Source: Calcarisporiella thermophila CBS 279.70
Taxonomy: Eukaryota; Calcarisporiellomycota
Reading direction: 5' to 3'
Assembly: GCF_041956535.1 (NCBI RefSeq)
Contig: NW_027192207.1
Span: forward strand, 64,810 to 128,809
Length of the DNA stretch: 64,000 nt
In this document: one piece after another, positions 51,861-63,175 of the stretch
Position numbering within the stretch: position 1 is the first letter of the stretch
Layout: each line of letters begins with the position of its first letter
The notes under the pieces: model-generated
Database searches by the model: none
The model's input: only the letters and a program-made list of their open reading frames with translations
Told to the model about the DNA's origin: nothing
Translations under genes and position numbers: made by a program

Positions 51861-54800
51861 ATGGAGGCTACAAGCGAGGATCGCAAACGCCGGTTTTCGG
51901 ACGATCGCCAGCAGGCGATCGTACCTCCACCTTTGAAAAAGCGGTTCACATTGAGCTCGGCGCCGTCCACATTACCGGCTAGAGCCACCACCAATGGAGA
52001 GGTGTCCAAGCATGAAGATAATCAACTAGAGCAAGCTTTGGTTTGTGTTCAAAGCAGCGTCGCGATCAGGATCACACACTCACGCGTATGTTTATTTTTA
52101 CTCTAGAAATGGTTAGAATCAGCGCAGAAGGAAGATGTTTTGCAGCGGATGTATGCCGCCAGGCATGAGGCCGTTCTATACGAGAAACAGTTGGAGGACA
52201 CAGAGAGGGCACAGGAAGAAGCTGAGGGTGGGATCGGGGCAGTGCACATATACTGGGATCAAGTAATGCTCTTTTTTCTCTTTATTTGCGTTGATCGTGA
52301 CTCTAACTTTTCCAACCCTCTTCCTCTCCAATCTCGTAGCTACTAGATGATCTTCAAATGCTCGTGAGACGGGTTGCTAGCGATTCTCGCATCCTATCAC
52401 TTCTCCCAACGGACACAAAAATTACACCTGTGGGTGACGGTGTTGTGGCTCTGCTCGCTGGAATGCAAGTCGAGGATGCAAGTGTGTTGGAGGCTGTTCT
52501 CAAGAAAAAGGGCGAGAACACGAAACAATTAGCAAGCTGTCTACTGAACCTAATTGGGGAATGGATGGAGCAGCGAGAGAAGTGTTTGGAGGAGTTGAAG
52601 GAAGAGAGAAGTATGCACCTTTAAAACTTGAATGCCCCTCCCCACCTCTGTTATACAATTTTTGATCTCTATTTTACTCTACTTAGTCTCCCCAACAAAA
52701 GATGGCAAATTGTACCAGAAGCTGAAGGAGGAATATGACCACCTCAACACGCTGTATACTCGACACAAGGATGCACTGGACAATCTGAAAGCCAGGTGTG
52801 ATGAGTTGGCTCCCGAGGTAATTATAGCTAGCATCTATCGATTTATTTTCACTTCTCAATGCCTATACCTATGGATTTCGTATAGATCGATAAGCTGGAC
52901 GATCAGCTCAAAAATACCAAGGACCATGTTGTTCAAATTCTCGACGCGCTCACTGACGCGGATACGGAACTTTGTCGTGCCGAGAAACGCGTCGATCGTG
53001 CTCAGTTTGCAGCACTTAAAGCGCCAGTGGACCCCACCACTCCTGCGTCTTCAGCTTTAACTCCCGGTGCGACCACAGCAACGACCAACGCAATACAGAA
53101 GGAGGAGCCCGCCGATGATCCGATGAAGGTGGAGGAACCCTCTCCACTTCCCCCCGACAATCCTCCCTCTTTTGCCTCTGATCGCCTGCAAACTCTCGAC
53201 GCTCTTCTCTCTGAGCGCGTCGGCTTAAAACAGGAGTTGGACCGTTTGAGGATGCAGCTTGTTGCCACCCCTGAAGAACGCATTCGTGAGAGTGGCGTTT
53301 TTCGCAGCCTACAGGGTATGTATGACCGGATCCGATCTCGCGCAGAAGAGCTTAAAGAGAGAGTGTTGCGTGTGTTGAGGGAATGCGGAGAGATACAGAG
53401 GGAACGGCGGGAGTATTTAGGGGAAATGGAGTCGAAGAAAGGAGAAAGGGAGGAGGTGTTAGGAAACGAGTTAGCCAAGCTGGAGGCAACCGTTGCCGAG
53501 GTCAGGGAGGAGAGAAACGGGATACGATACCGGGTGGACGAGTGGAATACACGGGAAGAGGGAAAGCGGAACGATGTGGGGCGACTAAAAAAGATTATCA
53601 AGGAGCAAGAGGTAAATCGAGTCCTGTGCAGTAAGCATGTATAGGGTGGGAAGCTAATATGTTTGGTCATATTTTCCCTCGCGGCCTTCAGGAACGAATC
53701 AACTCGTTCGAGTTCCAAGTAAATCGGCTGAAAACAAAACTTGCCGCCGAGGCCGGAGACCGCCGTCTCTTTGAGTATTATTTAAGAGCAAAAGATCGAA
53801 TAGATGTGTTTGAAGAGAGAAAAAAGTATGTACACAGACTCTTTTTATAGGGATGGAGTCGCCCAATCTCACGTTTTTCTCCCTTCCCCCCCTCCCCTCC
53901 CCTCCCCTCACTTTTCTCTCAATTAGACAAGCGGAGTCGCGCTTTTCCGATTTAGACGCTGACATGAAAGACATGGCGCACGATGACCCAACCGAAGCCG
54001 AGGTTATCGCGACCGAGACAGCTGCTTTCCAACTCAGCCACAAAATAGAGCAATTCGAAGCCAAGCTACGCGAATACGAGGATATGTACGGGGTTCGCAG
54101 CGAGCAGGCGAGCGAGGGCGTGGACGGGCTTTTGAAGGCGGTACTGAAGGAGCGCGAGGAAAAGTTGAAGGAGCTAGAGGAGAGGGTCGAGGCGCAGAAG
54201 GTGATGGAGGGGCAGCTGGTGGGCGAGATCGAGAACATCGAGCGAGCATTCTCAGCGCTCGAGGAGGAGGCTAGGCAACAGCAGAAAGAACTGGACGAAC
54301 GGGACTCTCAGCAGGGCGCGCTGTTGACTGAAAAGGTCCGCTGCGAGCGAAAGTTCAACCTGTTGAACCGGCAACGAGACACGCTTGCGAACCTGAAGAT
54401 GGCCTTTGACCGCCAGAACATGAAGCAGTTGGAGGTGATTGGCCGTTTGCAGGAACGGGAGAAGAACTTGGCGGCACAGTTGGAGGCTGCGCGTAAGGAA
54501 ATCGCGGCCGGGGTGATGGCCCTGGAGATTGGGGCGGCCCGGTTGGACACGGGCGGAGAGAACGAGGAGCTGCAGCGCCAGCTCACGAGCAACGAGGCCA
54601 GGCTGGCCGAACTCTTTTCCCTTCTTGGCGAGAAGACGCACCAGCTGGAGGCGGAGGGGCATGCGAGGCGACGTGCGGAAGAGGAGGCGGCGGTGCTTAA
54701 ACTCAAAGTCGAGCGACTGCCGCTGGTTCTGGGCTCGGACGACGAGCTCGAGAAGCAGTGCCGCGAGTACCTGGAGTTGCTCCAATGCCCGGTGTGCAAG

Positions 54801-54959
54801 TCGGAGTTCAAGAGCCACCTGCTCTCGAGGTGCCTGCACACGTTCTGTCGGGGCTGTCTCGATGGCGCCTTGAGAAAAGGGGGGAGAGAGGCGTCCGGCC
54901 GGTGTCCAAAGTGCGATGCCGAGTTCTTGGAAAGGGATATAAAGCAATTTTATCTGTGA
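51861..54959 (+). CDS. BRE1: E3 ubiquitin ligase BRE1 (H2B-specific)
   Basis: Seven exons: 51861-52040, 52107-52262, 52340-52610, 52687-52817, 52886-53611, 53692-53825, 53927-54959 (876 aa). The exon 4 acceptor could also be at 52701, but the join used has a better pyrimidine tract. The N-terminus has a basic stretch (DRKRRFSDDRQ, PPLKKRF). Long coiled coils fill most of the protein, with a Pro/Thr-rich linker near 53030-53170. The C-terminal RING finger is CPVCKSEFKSHLLSRCLHTF followed by C-x-x-C and CPKCDAEF, C3HC4 type, ending in RDIKQFYL like other Bre1/RNF20 proteins. Bre1 with Rad6 monoubiquitinates histone H2B and so affects transcription elongation and H3K4 methylation. Confidence 0.92.
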
Positions 54960-55348
54960 GGCTTGTTAAAGGGATATGTTTCCTCTGTACAGTTTTTTTT
55001 TTCTCTTTTCTCTTTTGTTTGTTTCTTTATATTCGGTTATACCGCATATCCTCGTGTAGTAGCATCCATAATAACTCATGTCTTCTTTCTCACGAAGTCC
55101 CCCCCCCCCCCCGCGTGTTCAAACCCAAAGCTATGGGAAGGCCCTTCTCCCGCCATGTATCCTGGCGAATAGATTGCCCGTGTCTCAGTGCTGGGGGATC
55201 GGCATATTAAATGAAACCAGAATTCTTTCCCTCTTTTATTTTTTTCCTTTACTATATCCCCACTCTCTCTCTTTTAATCGCGCCTACTTCTGGCCAACTC
55301 TTGTCCATACGCTGCCCCATGGCCTCGTCCTCGAGGGCTTGACATAAG
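54960..55348. other. Intergenic, pyrimidine-rich
   Basis: 3' region of BRE1 and 5' region of the tau-like gene, with C- and T-rich runs (C14 near 55098-55112). No gene is supported. Confidence 0.5.
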
Positions 55349-56206
55349 ATGACACTGCTCCCAACCCCCCCCATCTCGATACCCTCGTCTGCTTCCTCGT
55401 CAACCACCTCTATTTCTGGAAAGAAAAGAGCCTCTCCTCCAAAGACCCAGGCCAACCCTCGACCCCGCGGGAGCTTTCCGTCCCCTCAACACAAGCCTTC
55501 TCCCCTTCCGCCGCGAGTCAGGTCCTGCTCTCTCATCCAACCGGTTCAGCCGCCGAGACCTCGAGTCAACCTCTCGTCGGCCAGCCCCAATATTCCTAGA
55601 AAAACCACACATAGAAGGGGAAATAGCGTAGGGAATTTCCCAATCGATCTGTCCCATGTCAAACCAAAGGTCTGCTCATTCCGTCAAAAAGCAGAGGAGG
55701 TGACGGAGAGAGAAGCAAGGGAGAGGCGCAACACAATATCAGTTCCATTTTCGCAGAAATTAGACTGGCGATTTGTGCGCGCCAGAGTGGATACTCAGCG
55801 ATTTCCATCGAATGCTTCACCCACCTGCGAAGCACCCCAGTCCACGACGGCCTCCTCCTCAGCGAGCGCCAAGCAGGAAGGGCGGGCAAGAAGAACCTCA
55901 ACCCAACTCGCCGACTACTCGCACATTAAGCCGAAAGTGGATACACGATGGCATGGAGATTGCCCCCTTTCATCTTTTATGCCATCCGCCAAGAGAACGG
56001 AAGGGAGACGAGTGAGGCCGCAGAGCATGCTGGTAACCGGGAGCGCCAGCTCTGGTACCAACGCGAAGTCTCCCAATCCACATGTGAGGGCGCGCGTCAA
56101 TTCTGTCAGTAACGTGGAGCATCCATCCCATCAGGCCACAAAACGCGTGGGAAATAGACTGCGGGTGAATTCTACTAGTGTTGAGCCGGAGACTCTAAGA
56201 AAATAA
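55349..56206 (+). CDS. Tau/MAP4-like microtubule-binding repeat protein
   Basis: Single exon, 285 aa, from the ATG at 55349. The protein is basic and rich in Ser/Pro/Arg/Thr. Four spaced motifs resemble tau/MAP2/MAP4 tubulin-binding repeats (compare tau LSNVQSKCGS and SKIGS-N-H): DLSHVKPKVCSFRQ (residues 100-113), LDWRFVRARVDTQRF (138-152), DYSHIKPKVDTRWH (189-202), and HVRARVNSVSNVEHPSHQ (245-262). Linkers are Pro/Ser-rich as in MAPs. The third repeat keeps the D-[YL]-S-[HK]-[IV]-x-x-K pattern and the fourth has the N-x-x-H-like end. A role in binding the microtubule lattice is inferred. Lack of introns and the disordered composition lower certainty, but an uninterrupted frame of this size in a coding-biased region is hard to explain as chance. 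Confidence 0.68.
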   Translation: MTLLPTPPISIPSSASSSTTSISGKKRASPPKTQANPRPRGSFPSPQHKPSPLPPRVRSCSLIQPVQPPRPRVNLSSASPNIPRKTTHRRGNSVGNFPIDLSHVKPKVCSFRQKAEEVTEREARERRNTISVPFSQKLDWRFVRARVDTQRFPSNASPTCEAPQSTTASSSASAKQEGRARRTSTQLADYSHIKPKVDTRWHGDCPLSSFMPSAKRTEGRRVRPQSMLVTGSASSGTNAKSPNPHVRARVNSVSNVEHPSHQATKRVGNRLRVNSTSVEPETLRK

Positions 56207-56378
56207 ATCCCGCATTTTTTTGTATTAATCCGTCCAAACTCTCGTTATGAACATGAATAATAATAAAGCTTTATCAGCACAGAGTTTCCCTGGCCAAGCC
56301 ACCCGTCTCTTTAGCTTCTGCGGTGTTCTCTGCTACCTCCAAAAAAGAACAAACTCTCACTTTCCAGGAAAATAAAAA

Positions 56379-57334
56379 ATGGCAACCCGCTGGGGAGGAG
56401 CACCCAAGTGTCCTCGATGTCATCAGGCAGTATATCTGGCAGAGCAAGCCATTGGACCACAAGGTGTCTGGCATAAGAAATGTCTAACCTGCAAGGTATT
56501 CCCACGCGTTTTCACCGCTCTTCCTTCTTTTGTCATGTCCATAGCGCGTTAATAACACCCCCATTGGATGGTTGATGTTGCTATTCACTATCTAGGAGTG
56601 CGGAAGAAAATTAGACTCTACAATATTGACTGAACATCAAGGAGAGGTGTGTGATGTGGAGTTGCTATTTCCCCAAATTCGCTAATTTCTCTCCCGCTTC
56701 TCTATCCCTAGGCCTACTGCAATGCCTGCTATAAGCGCAATTGGGGCCCAAAGGGTTTTGGCTTCAACAATGGCGCGGCATTCCTTTCCACCACCTACGT
56801 AAAGGCCTCTCCTGACGATTCTTCTCCCGCCAGAGAGAGTGCCGGATCCGATGCCCAGTTTTCTTCAGCAACCCCTACTCCCACATCATCGGTAGCCGAA
56901 TCTCCCGTTACTTCTCCTGTGCGGCAGACGAGCTTATCCTCTCCCGTCAAGACGTCCTTTTTCTCGCGGCAGCCCGTTGCAGCAAGGAAATTGAATTTTG
57001 GATCCACAGGTGACATTTGCCCGTCCTGCGGGAAGGCAGTCTACGCCGCCGAATCGGTAATGTGTTTTAATATCTCTCACCGCTTCTCTCTTCGATTTGC
57101 GTGCTAACCCCCAAGCTCAATCCTAACGAATAGGTCCTGGGGGCAGGCGGCATTAAATATCATAAGCTCTGTCTCAAATGCTCCTCGTGTGGGCGAGTTG
57201 TTGATGCGACCACCATGGTGGATCGAGAAAACAAGACCATTTTCTGCAGAAGATGCTACAGTCGAGAGTATGGCCCCAAGGGGTACGGGTATGGAGGGGG
57301 AGCAGGATTTTTGTCTCCAGACGGAAGAGTATAA
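56379..57334 (+). CDS. Two-LIM-domain protein (cysteine-rich protein/CRP type)
   Basis: Four exons: 56379-56495, 56596-56646, 56712-57056, 57134-57334 (237 aa), all joins phase 0. The first LIM domain starts CPRCHQAVYLAEQAIGPQG, continues WHKKCLTCKECGRKLDS and ends AYCNACYKRNWGPKGFGF. The second starts CPSCGKAVYAAESVLGAGG, continues YHKLCLKCSSCGRVVDAT and ends FCRRCYSREYGPKGYGYGGG. The Gly-rich segment after each LIM (GPKGxGxG) is the hallmark of the CRP/muscle-LIM group. A Ser/Pro/Thr linker of about 60 residues separates the domains. Such proteins bind actin-associated partners or act as nuclear cofactors; fungal members have been linked to cytoskeleton. No catalytic domain. Confidence 0.9.
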
Positions 57335-57611
57335 TGTTTAGATAGAGTAGGTGGGTTTTTGGTTATTATTTTTGTTTAATGTTGTATACTGAAGTTGCTC
57401 TCTTTAAGTTTTTTTCTTTCCTCTTTAAAGTGTGTGTAATATTCTTTTCAGTGTATAGATTATCTCCTTTTTTCTTTAAGTAGGGTTAATACTGAGAATG
57501 AGTATGCCGTGGAGTGAAAGAGATTTAGAATTTCTAAGTTTTAACAATTCGAAAATGTTAAAAGATTAGTAGTACAGATATACAATGAGGGTGCCAGTAC
57601 CATTTGACGGC

Positions 57612-57818
57612 CTACTCTGATACATGAGTGTGTTTACTCGGCGCGTCCGTGTTGGGCTGTGGACGCTGTTGTTGGGTATGCTGTTGGATCTCTAGCCGTC
57701 TACGCATTGACTCTCTGCGCGCCTCCTTCATCGAAGCGTTGACATAAATTCCCAAGAGAATGGCCATGGTGAAAGCGGCGATGGGGGCCGTGAGGGTCCG
57801 GGGATTGAACTGGGCCAT
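57612..57818 (-). CDS. Small single-pass membrane protein
   Basis: Single-exon ORF of 68 aa from the ATG complementary to 57816-57818. One hydrophobic helix (APIAAFTMAILLGIYVN) lies near the N-terminus, then a basic, Gln/Arg-rich tail (ASMKEARRESMRRRLEIQQH). This N-out/C-basic plan is common in small mitochondrial inner-membrane proteins, but no family is recognised. It is divergent from ALG13 across 126 bp, which supports it being a real gene with its own promoter. The overlapping frame at 57700-57978 is not supported. Confidence 0.55.
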   Translation of the reverse strand: MAQFNPRTLTAPIAAFTMAILLGIYVNASMKEARRESMRRRLEIQQHTQQQRPQPNTDAPSKHTHVSE

Positions 57819-57944
57819 CTCGGAAAAAGTGGGAACTGCAATAAAGCTGTAGGTCGAGATAGAGGGATGAAATGTGGCTTCGAATTGCTCTTTGCCTCGT
57901 ATCCCGTCCCAAATTGGTTATGATATAAGGGTTCAAGTTTTCAA

Positions 57945-58569
57945 ATGGGGAAAACGGCATTTGTGACGGTAGGATCAACGGGCTTCGATGACTTAGTCGC
58001 TAGCGTCTGCTCGCTCCCCGTTTTGAATGCTTTGACATCTCTAGGATTTGAACGCGTCATTGTGCAGTATGGCAGTAGCAAAATTGCATTCCGCGAAGTA
58101 CACCATTCTAGTATAAAACTAGAAGGGTTCGATTACAAGCCATCAGTGAGAGAGGAAATGGGCTCTGCGGACCTGGTCATTAGCCATGCCGGTAGATACT
58201 CTAAAAGATGCGCATTTTCAGATGTAATTCTTTGAGGGTACGACTTTGTCTTATAGGTTCCGGAAGCATCCTCGAGGCCCTCCGCCTTTCCAAGCCTTTA
58301 ATTGTCGTGATAAACTCCCGGTTGATGGATAATCATCAGGCTGAGTTGGCGCACGAAATGGAACGCGCGGGATATCTTGTCGCTACAGAGTGCGGGTATG
58401 TTTATCAGTGTTTCGAGGAGATTTACCCTTCTAACCAAAGCTGAGGATTTTTTTGTACAGCACGTTAGCAGAGACGATCCTATCACATAGACATACCTCA
58501 CTGACCCCCTTTCCCCCCCCTGAGCCGAGCCGATTTGCCACTCTCCTCGACCAAGTCATGGATGCATGA
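57945..58569 (+). CDS. ALG13: UDP-GlcNAc transferase catalytic subunit ALG13
   Basis: Three exons: 57945-58191, 58257-58395, 58461-58569 (164 aa). Alg13 is the soluble catalytic partner of the membrane protein Alg14 on the cytosolic ER face. It adds the second GlcNAc to dolichol-PP-GlcNAc in N-glycan assembly. GT28-type features are present: [13 protein letters not shown] at the N-terminus, [10 protein letters not shown] joined to [17 protein letters not shown] across the first intron, and [16 protein letters not shown]. The donor-sugar binding region (SHAGSGSILE) is intact. Length is close to that of yeast Alg13 (about 200 aa), slightly shorter at the C-terminus. Confidence 0.93.
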
Positions 58570-58669
58570 GGCTTCACATATGTAGATGGGTACACTCATT
58601 TCTTTGTGTGTAGAATTAAATAGAGATAATATCATTTTATTCTTATTTCTCAAAAAAGCAAAACCTCCT

Positions 58670-59423
58670 TTATTTCTCCTCCTCCTTCTCCTCCTTCTGC
58701 ACCTTCTCCTTGCGTGCCCGCTTGAGGGTGATGAAGGCACTGCGTTCCTTCTCCTCGGCGGTGATGGCACGAGCCTCAGGACCAGCAGGTGACTGTTCAA
58801 TGGGGAGGACGGCACCCTTAAGCTGGGTAGCGTTGGCGAGCTCAGCGGCCTTTATAGAATAAACATGGAGTAAGCAAAGAGGAAAAAAAAAGAGCACAGA
58901 GAAGGAAAAGGGCAGGAAAGACTATTTACCTCGCTGTCACCCTTCTTGGGCTTGCCAGCCTTGCGAGGGAACACAATCAGCTTGCTCTTGTAGGCCTTAA
59001 GGCGCTCAACATTGAGCTGGAGGGATTCGAGAGAGCGGTTGCGGCGGCGGTGGTCAACGGCAATGCCGATGGAGCGGGCCTCCTTGCGGCGGATGCCAGC
59101 GGCCTAAAGCACGATGGGCGCATTAGATCATGATAGGGAGAGGATGCATCTAAGCGGGTACAAAATGAATGTTAACCTACCTTGAGCTCCTCAAGGGTGA
59201 ATCCACGGCCGGCACGGAGCTTCGTGTTGTAGCGCACAGTGGGGCAACGGACAGCGGGGCGGAGCAGACCGTCAACAGGGCGGGGAGCGATGCGCGCGGC
59301 CTTGTTGATGCGGGCAATGCGTCTTCTCTTCTTGCGGCCGGGCTGGTCGAACCAGGTCTTCACGCGGAGCTGCCAGTCCTTGTGAAAGTGACCGTTGGGG
59401 AGAACGTTGTTGTGCTTCACCAT
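58670..59423 (-). CDS. RPL13: 60S ribosomal protein L13 (eL13)
   Basis: Three exons on the minus strand: 59181-59423, 58930-59103, 58670-58849 (198 aa). The start [18 protein letters not shown], the segment [15 protein letters not shown], and [20 protein letters not shown] are diagnostic for eL13. Later [20 protein letters not shown] and [18 protein letters not shown] also match. Length is that of fungal eL13 (about 200 aa). As a component of the large ribosomal subunit it should be highly expressed, which fits its GC-rich third positions. Both introns are phase 0. I looked for C/D-box snoRNA signatures in the first intron and saw none convincing. Confidence 0.97.
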
Positions 59424-60101
59424 CGCGATTCAAGTAATACTAGAATGAAAGATCACATCAGTTGTCATTGCACATGGATTCTCAACATTCTTCCCCCCTC
59501 CCCCTTCTCTCCTCCTCCACAATAGCAAGAAGAAGGACCAAGGATCACTGTTCTCTCGTTCTGCACTTGCAGTGGATGGATAGATGGATGGATGGCTATG
59601 CTTACCTCGTTCAAAAGACTTTGGGGGGCCCTAACGATGTATGAAGAAAGAGAGGGAGCTCGATGAAAAGTAGTAGCACGTTTTCTTTTGTTACTCGAGA
59701 CCGGCTCCTCCATTGAGCAACGTCATCACCATTTTTTCCCGCTTGAAATGGCGAGTTGTATTTGGGATCCACCTAGGTCACAGATTGCTGACATCATCTC
59801 GCAATAATGCCTCAACCCCCCCTTCATTATAAGAGCTTCTTGCATTCCAGCTTCGACTTGATTTCCTTTTCAAAACAACCCACCTAGGAAAGATGTTTTG
59901 ACTCCCAGCGCACTGTTTACATTCCTCACGTCGCTATCATTACTATCTTCTCATATTTGGCCTCATTGGCGATCTTAATCCTTGATCTGTGTTATTAATT
60001 CCATCATCCCCACTCTTTCAATTCCTTATTTGGGAACCATTGCCGGCCTTTCCTGATAGAAGGGAAAGGTATCTCATAATTAGCTCTTTTACATTACGAA
60101 A
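59424..60101. promoter_or_regulatory. Divergent region, RPL13 / PSK1-like kinase
   Basis: 678 bp between two outward start codons. It includes a GGAT/TAGA-type microsatellite (59573-59602) and pyrimidine-rich tracts (59490-59520). It presumably contains the RPL13 promoter on the left and that of the kinase on the right. Confidence 0.5.
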
Positions 60102-61714
<1,613 letters not shown>

Positions 61715-62230
61715 TTCTTGGTTCGCCCTGCATCTTCCTGTGGGGGACGCAACCCTTTCTGCGCGCCGAATTCCACGTGTCTCTTTCCTCACTTTTTTCT
61801 CATGTTTACTATGGATTTCAATATTCGTTTATGCTGCAAATATACAAGCATCTGTTTAGAAGGATAGAAAGAGATAGATAGATAGATAAAGAGACTCGAA
61901 AGGAAAGAAAGCCGTCTACGTTTTTTTTTTCTCAGTTGCACTGGATTCTCTTGCGTCACCCCTTCCAATCCGCGGCGGTCACGGAAGAGGGGATGGAGGC
62001 GGGGAGGCCGGATTAGATGCGACGATTCAGCTAGATAAGGGAGTCATTAAGTTATATTAAATTAACGTGTACATTAACGCAGAAGAGAAGAATGGGGGAA
62101 GGGTGAGGTAAAGGGGAGGAAATAGAAACACGTAACAAGTTGGGAGGAGGGATCGCTTTTTAGCCACTGCTCATCTAAGAGAGCGTGGCGGGGGGGGGGG
62201 GGGGAGGAGTGTGTGGAAGCAGGCGGGAGC
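61715..62230. other. Intergenic with poly-G run and GATA microsatellite
   Basis: 3' ends of the PSK1-like and SHO1 genes meet here. It holds a TAGA tetranucleotide repeat (61868-61890), a T10 run near 61921, and a G15 run (62190-62204). No gene is supported. Confidence 0.6.
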
Positions 62231-63175
62231 CTATATGTACTGCTTCTCTACGAGCTGCAGGTAGTTGCTGGGGGCAATCCCGACGGTGCCGTCCGACTTG
62301 CGAGCACTCCACCACTTGCCCTGGATGCTCGAGATCTCCAGCACTTCTCCCTTTGCAAAACTGATCTCGTTGGGGTCGTCCGGGTTGGCCGAGTAGGAGT
62401 AGATGGCCTTGGCCCTGTGCTGATACTCCGCGTTGGGCGTGAGTAACACGGTATCGGTGGGGTTGCCCCCGGTTGCCACGGTATGCATGGACATGGGAGG
62501 GGAATGGAGGGCGGTGGCGCTCCCTCCCAGCGTGCTCCTGCCCAAGCTGTTGGCGACGAAGGGCGAAGCAGGCGGGGAGATGACGGTCTGGGAGGCGTGG
62601 GAGAGATGGGATGTGCGAGGGCGCGAATGGCGAGCCGGGTGAGACATGGGGACGGCATTGACGCGGTGCGCAATGTAGGATTCATCCTCGCTGCCAAACA
62701 CCAGAATCCACAGGAACTAATGGAGGAAGAGAATCCGAGTGAGCAGGATGGGCAGAGAGGCGAAGAGGAGGGGAAGACTGCGTTACCTGGACGAGGAGAA
62801 GCACGACGTTGCCGGCGAGCATGACGCTCCATGCCGCGGACGAGGAGTGCATTGCGGCCGAAGACACGGAGAGCATTGCCACGCTGTACACTAAAAATCC
62901 CATGACCTGGCGCGGCCATGTTAGCCCACAGAGAAGAAATGCCCAAGGTAAGCAATGCCAATACTCACTGCAAATCGGTAGGCCTGCAATTCGCCGGTTA
63001 TGATTCCGAAGATGATACCTGCTATTAGGAAGAGTTCGAAAAAGACCAGCCACCAATTAAGCCCATTTCCGATAGCGCATGTGGCCCCGAACAGGAGCAG
63101 GAAGCCGAGGGCGCTGGCACAAATGGTGATTAGGAGGAAGGGATTGCCGATGACTCGGCTGAAGTCGAAGTTCAT
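62231..63175 (-). CDS. SHO1: High-osmolarity signalling membrane protein SHO1
   Basis: Three exons on the minus strand: 62969-63175, 62787-62906, 62231-62716 (270 aa). Four membrane helices are visible: [38 protein letters not shown], the segment [16 protein letters not shown], and [21 protein letters not shown] Ser/Pro linker of about 110 residues follows. A C-terminal SH3 domain starts [20 protein letters not shown] and contains [18 protein letters not shown] and [12 protein letters not shown]. Four-TM plus SH3 is the Sho1 architecture. Sho1 is the plasma-membrane osmosensor that recruits Pbs2 to the HOG pathway and acts in polarised growth. The assignment is clear by architecture and motifs. 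Confidence 0.94.

Noticed and set aside
59104-59180. Possible intronic snoRNA in the first RPL13 intron
   Set aside because: No convincing C box (RUGAUGA) with a paired D box was seen. Ribosomal protein introns often host snoRNAs, but not demonstrably here.
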